A stretch of DNA of 5,672 nt from JANQPX01 sp039028235 (GTDB taxonomy: Bacteria; Pseudomonadota; Alphaproteobacteria; Geminicoccales; Geminicoccaceae). Every line of letters begins with the position of its first letter. Positions within the stretch are counted from its first letter, which is position 1. The DNA is taken from the NCBI GenBank assembly GCA_039028235.1, contig JBCCIN010000346.1:1-5672 (forward strand). The letters are read 5' to 3'. The notes beneath the pieces are model-generated. The model did no database searches and was not told the origin of the DNA. It worked only from the letters and a program-made list of their open reading frames with translations. The translations under genes and the position numbers were made by a program. Shown here piece after piece: positions 4,656 through 5,672 of this stretch.

Positions 4656-5672
4656 ATGGAACGTGTTCTCGTCACCGGCGGCGGTGGCTATATCGGAACG
4701 ACCCTGGTGCCCATGCTGCTCGCCGGCGGCTACAAGGTGCGCGTTCTCGATCGTCTGTTCTTCGGGCGCGAGCTTTTGCCCGAGCATGACAATCTTGAGA
4801 TCATACGCGCGGACAGCCGTCTCCTGGAGCCCGCCAATTTCGAGGGTGTCGACCATGTGATCGATCTGGTCGCCATCTCCAACGACCCGAGCGGCGAGCT
4901 CTTCCAGAAGCCGACCTATCAGATCAACCACGAGAGCCGCGTTCAGTGCGCCAAAATGGCCAAGGCGGCGGGTGCCAAGCGCTACGTTCTCCCCTCGTCC
5001 TGCAGCATTTATGGCTTCCAGGAGCCGGGTGTGATCTGCGACGAGACCTACAAGACCAACCCGCTCACCACCTATGCCAAAGCCAACGAGATGGCGGAGC
5101 ATGGCGTGTTCGCCGAGGCGTCCGACGATTTCTGCGTGGTCGTGCTGCGTCAGGCCACGGTCTACGGCTACAGCCCGCGGATGCGCTTCGATCTCGCGAT
5201 CAACGGCATGACCTATGGTGCCTGGAAGACTGGCGTCCTCCCCCTCATGCGGGACGGCAGCCAGTGGCGGCCGATGGTGCATGTCAGCGACACGGCGTCC
5301 GCCCAGATGTTCATGCTCACGGCGCCCAAGGACAAGGTGAACGGCCAGCTCTTCAATGTCGGCTCGGATCAGAACAACTACCAGCTTGGCCCGCTCGCCG
5401 AGCTGATCTCCGAGGTCCTGCCGCGCGACGTCAAGATCGACTGGTACGGTGACGCCGACCATCGCTCCTATCGCGTCAACTTCGACAAGATCGAGGGGCT
5501 CGGCTGGAAGGCCGGGAAGACCGCGAGGGACGGTGCTCTCGAAATCTATGAGCGGCTCGAAGCCGGCACCCTCGATCGCAGCACCGAGACCATCACCCTC
5601 GACTGGTATCAGAACCTCTCGACCTGGCATCGGCGGATCAAGGAAGTCGAGCTGCATGGCGGCATTCTCGAA
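4656..5672 (+). CDS. Extended SDR NAD-dependent epimerase/dehydratase, 3' end outside window
   Basis: The frame runs from ATG 4656 to the right edge without a stop, 339 residues so far, already the usual length of an extended short-chain dehydrogenase, so few residues should be missing. The N-terminal VLVTGGGGYIG (4-14) is the TGxxGxxG NAD-binding motif. Other SDR landmarks are DLVAISNDPS (70-79), YVLPSSCSIYG (110-120) and LRQATVYG (164-171). WRPMVHVSD (204-212) matches the R-x-x-V-H-V-x-D block of nucleotide-sugar epimerases, and FNVGSD (233-238) follows. The catalytic Tyr is Tyr140 in TTYAKANEMAE; the position four residues on, normally Lys, is Asn144. Ser115 or Ser117 fits the active-site Ser/Thr. 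It probably acts on a nucleotide-linked sugar in the cytoplasm, downstream of or beside the RmlC-type epimerase; whether as epimerase, dehydratase or reductase cannot be told. A GAGAGAGA stretch (4641-4648) lies 7 bases before the ATG. Confidence 0.9.
   Translation, partial: MERVLVTGGGGYIGTTLVPMLLAGGYKVRVLDRLFFGRELLPEHDNLEIIRADSRLLEPANFEGVDHVIDLVAISNDPSGELFQKPTYQINHESRVQCAKMAKAAGAKRYVLPSSCSIYGFQEPGVICDETYKTNPLTTYAKANEMAEHGVFAEASDDFCVVVLRQATVYGYSPRMRFDLAINGMTYGAWKTGVLPLMRDGSQWRPMVHVSDTASAQMFMLTAPKDKVNGQLFNVGSDQNNYQLGPLAELISEVLPRDVKIDWYGDADHRSYRVNFDKIEGLGWKAGKTARDGALEIYERLEAGTLDRSTETITLDWYQNLSTWHRRIKEVELHGGILE

Noticed and set aside
3998..5657. Minus-strand frames of 225 and 346 codons opposite the RmlC-type and SDR genes
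   Set aside because: They are mirror frames of two well-recognised genes, caused by the same codon bias; no ribosome binding site or domain supports them.
1..5672. tRNA, rRNA, CRISPR array, insertion sequence or phage features
   Set aside because: No cloverleaf, regularly spaced repeats, transposase motifs or terminal inverted repeats with target duplications were seen on either strand.

Overview
The window looks like part of a GC-rich alphaproteobacterial chromosome (Rhizobiales/Rhodospirillales-like). This is inferred from the high GC content, the codon use strongly biased to G/C at third positions, and the protein families present; no single marker fixes the taxon. It contains five protein-coding genes, two of them cut by the window edges.

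Left part, 1-2114: the 3' end of a class I glutamine amidotransferase-like gene (+ strand) faces two minus-strand genes for small secreted OmpA-family (peptidoglycan-binding) proteins, at 536-1129 and 1509-2114. The two OmpA proteins are paralogues. Each has a signal peptide, a short acidic N-terminal region with two cysteines exactly 27 residues apart, and a C-terminal OmpA-like domain with the Asp and Arg that bind peptidoglycan; neither has a beta-barrel. A strong intrinsic terminator (473-506) closes the first. A 12-bp perfect hairpin (1434-1467) follows the second, so the two are probably separate transcription units. The 379-base gap between them is markedly AT-rich in its middle and holds a candidate promoter and a 26-codon hydrophobic mini-ORF.

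Middle, 2115-2793: about 680 bases without a convincing gene separate the divergent OmpA and sugar genes. The region must carry the promoters for both directions, but I could not place them with confidence.

Right part, 2794-5672: three co-directional genes form the start of what looks like a nucleotide-sugar (surface polysaccharide) biosynthesis operon. They are a homoserine-dehydrogenase-like NAD(P) oxidoreductase with a C-terminal SAF domain (COG4091 type), an RmlC-type dTDP-4-dehydrorhamnose 3,5-epimerase, and an extended SDR epimerase/dehydratase that runs off the right edge. The enzyme that would start a dTDP-rhamnose pathway (RmlA) and a recognisable RmlB/RmlD pair are not seen, and the SDR has Asn where the catalytic Lys of YxxxK is expected. 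The final sugar may therefore be something other than L-rhamnose. This is the most promising part of the window for undescribed chemistry.
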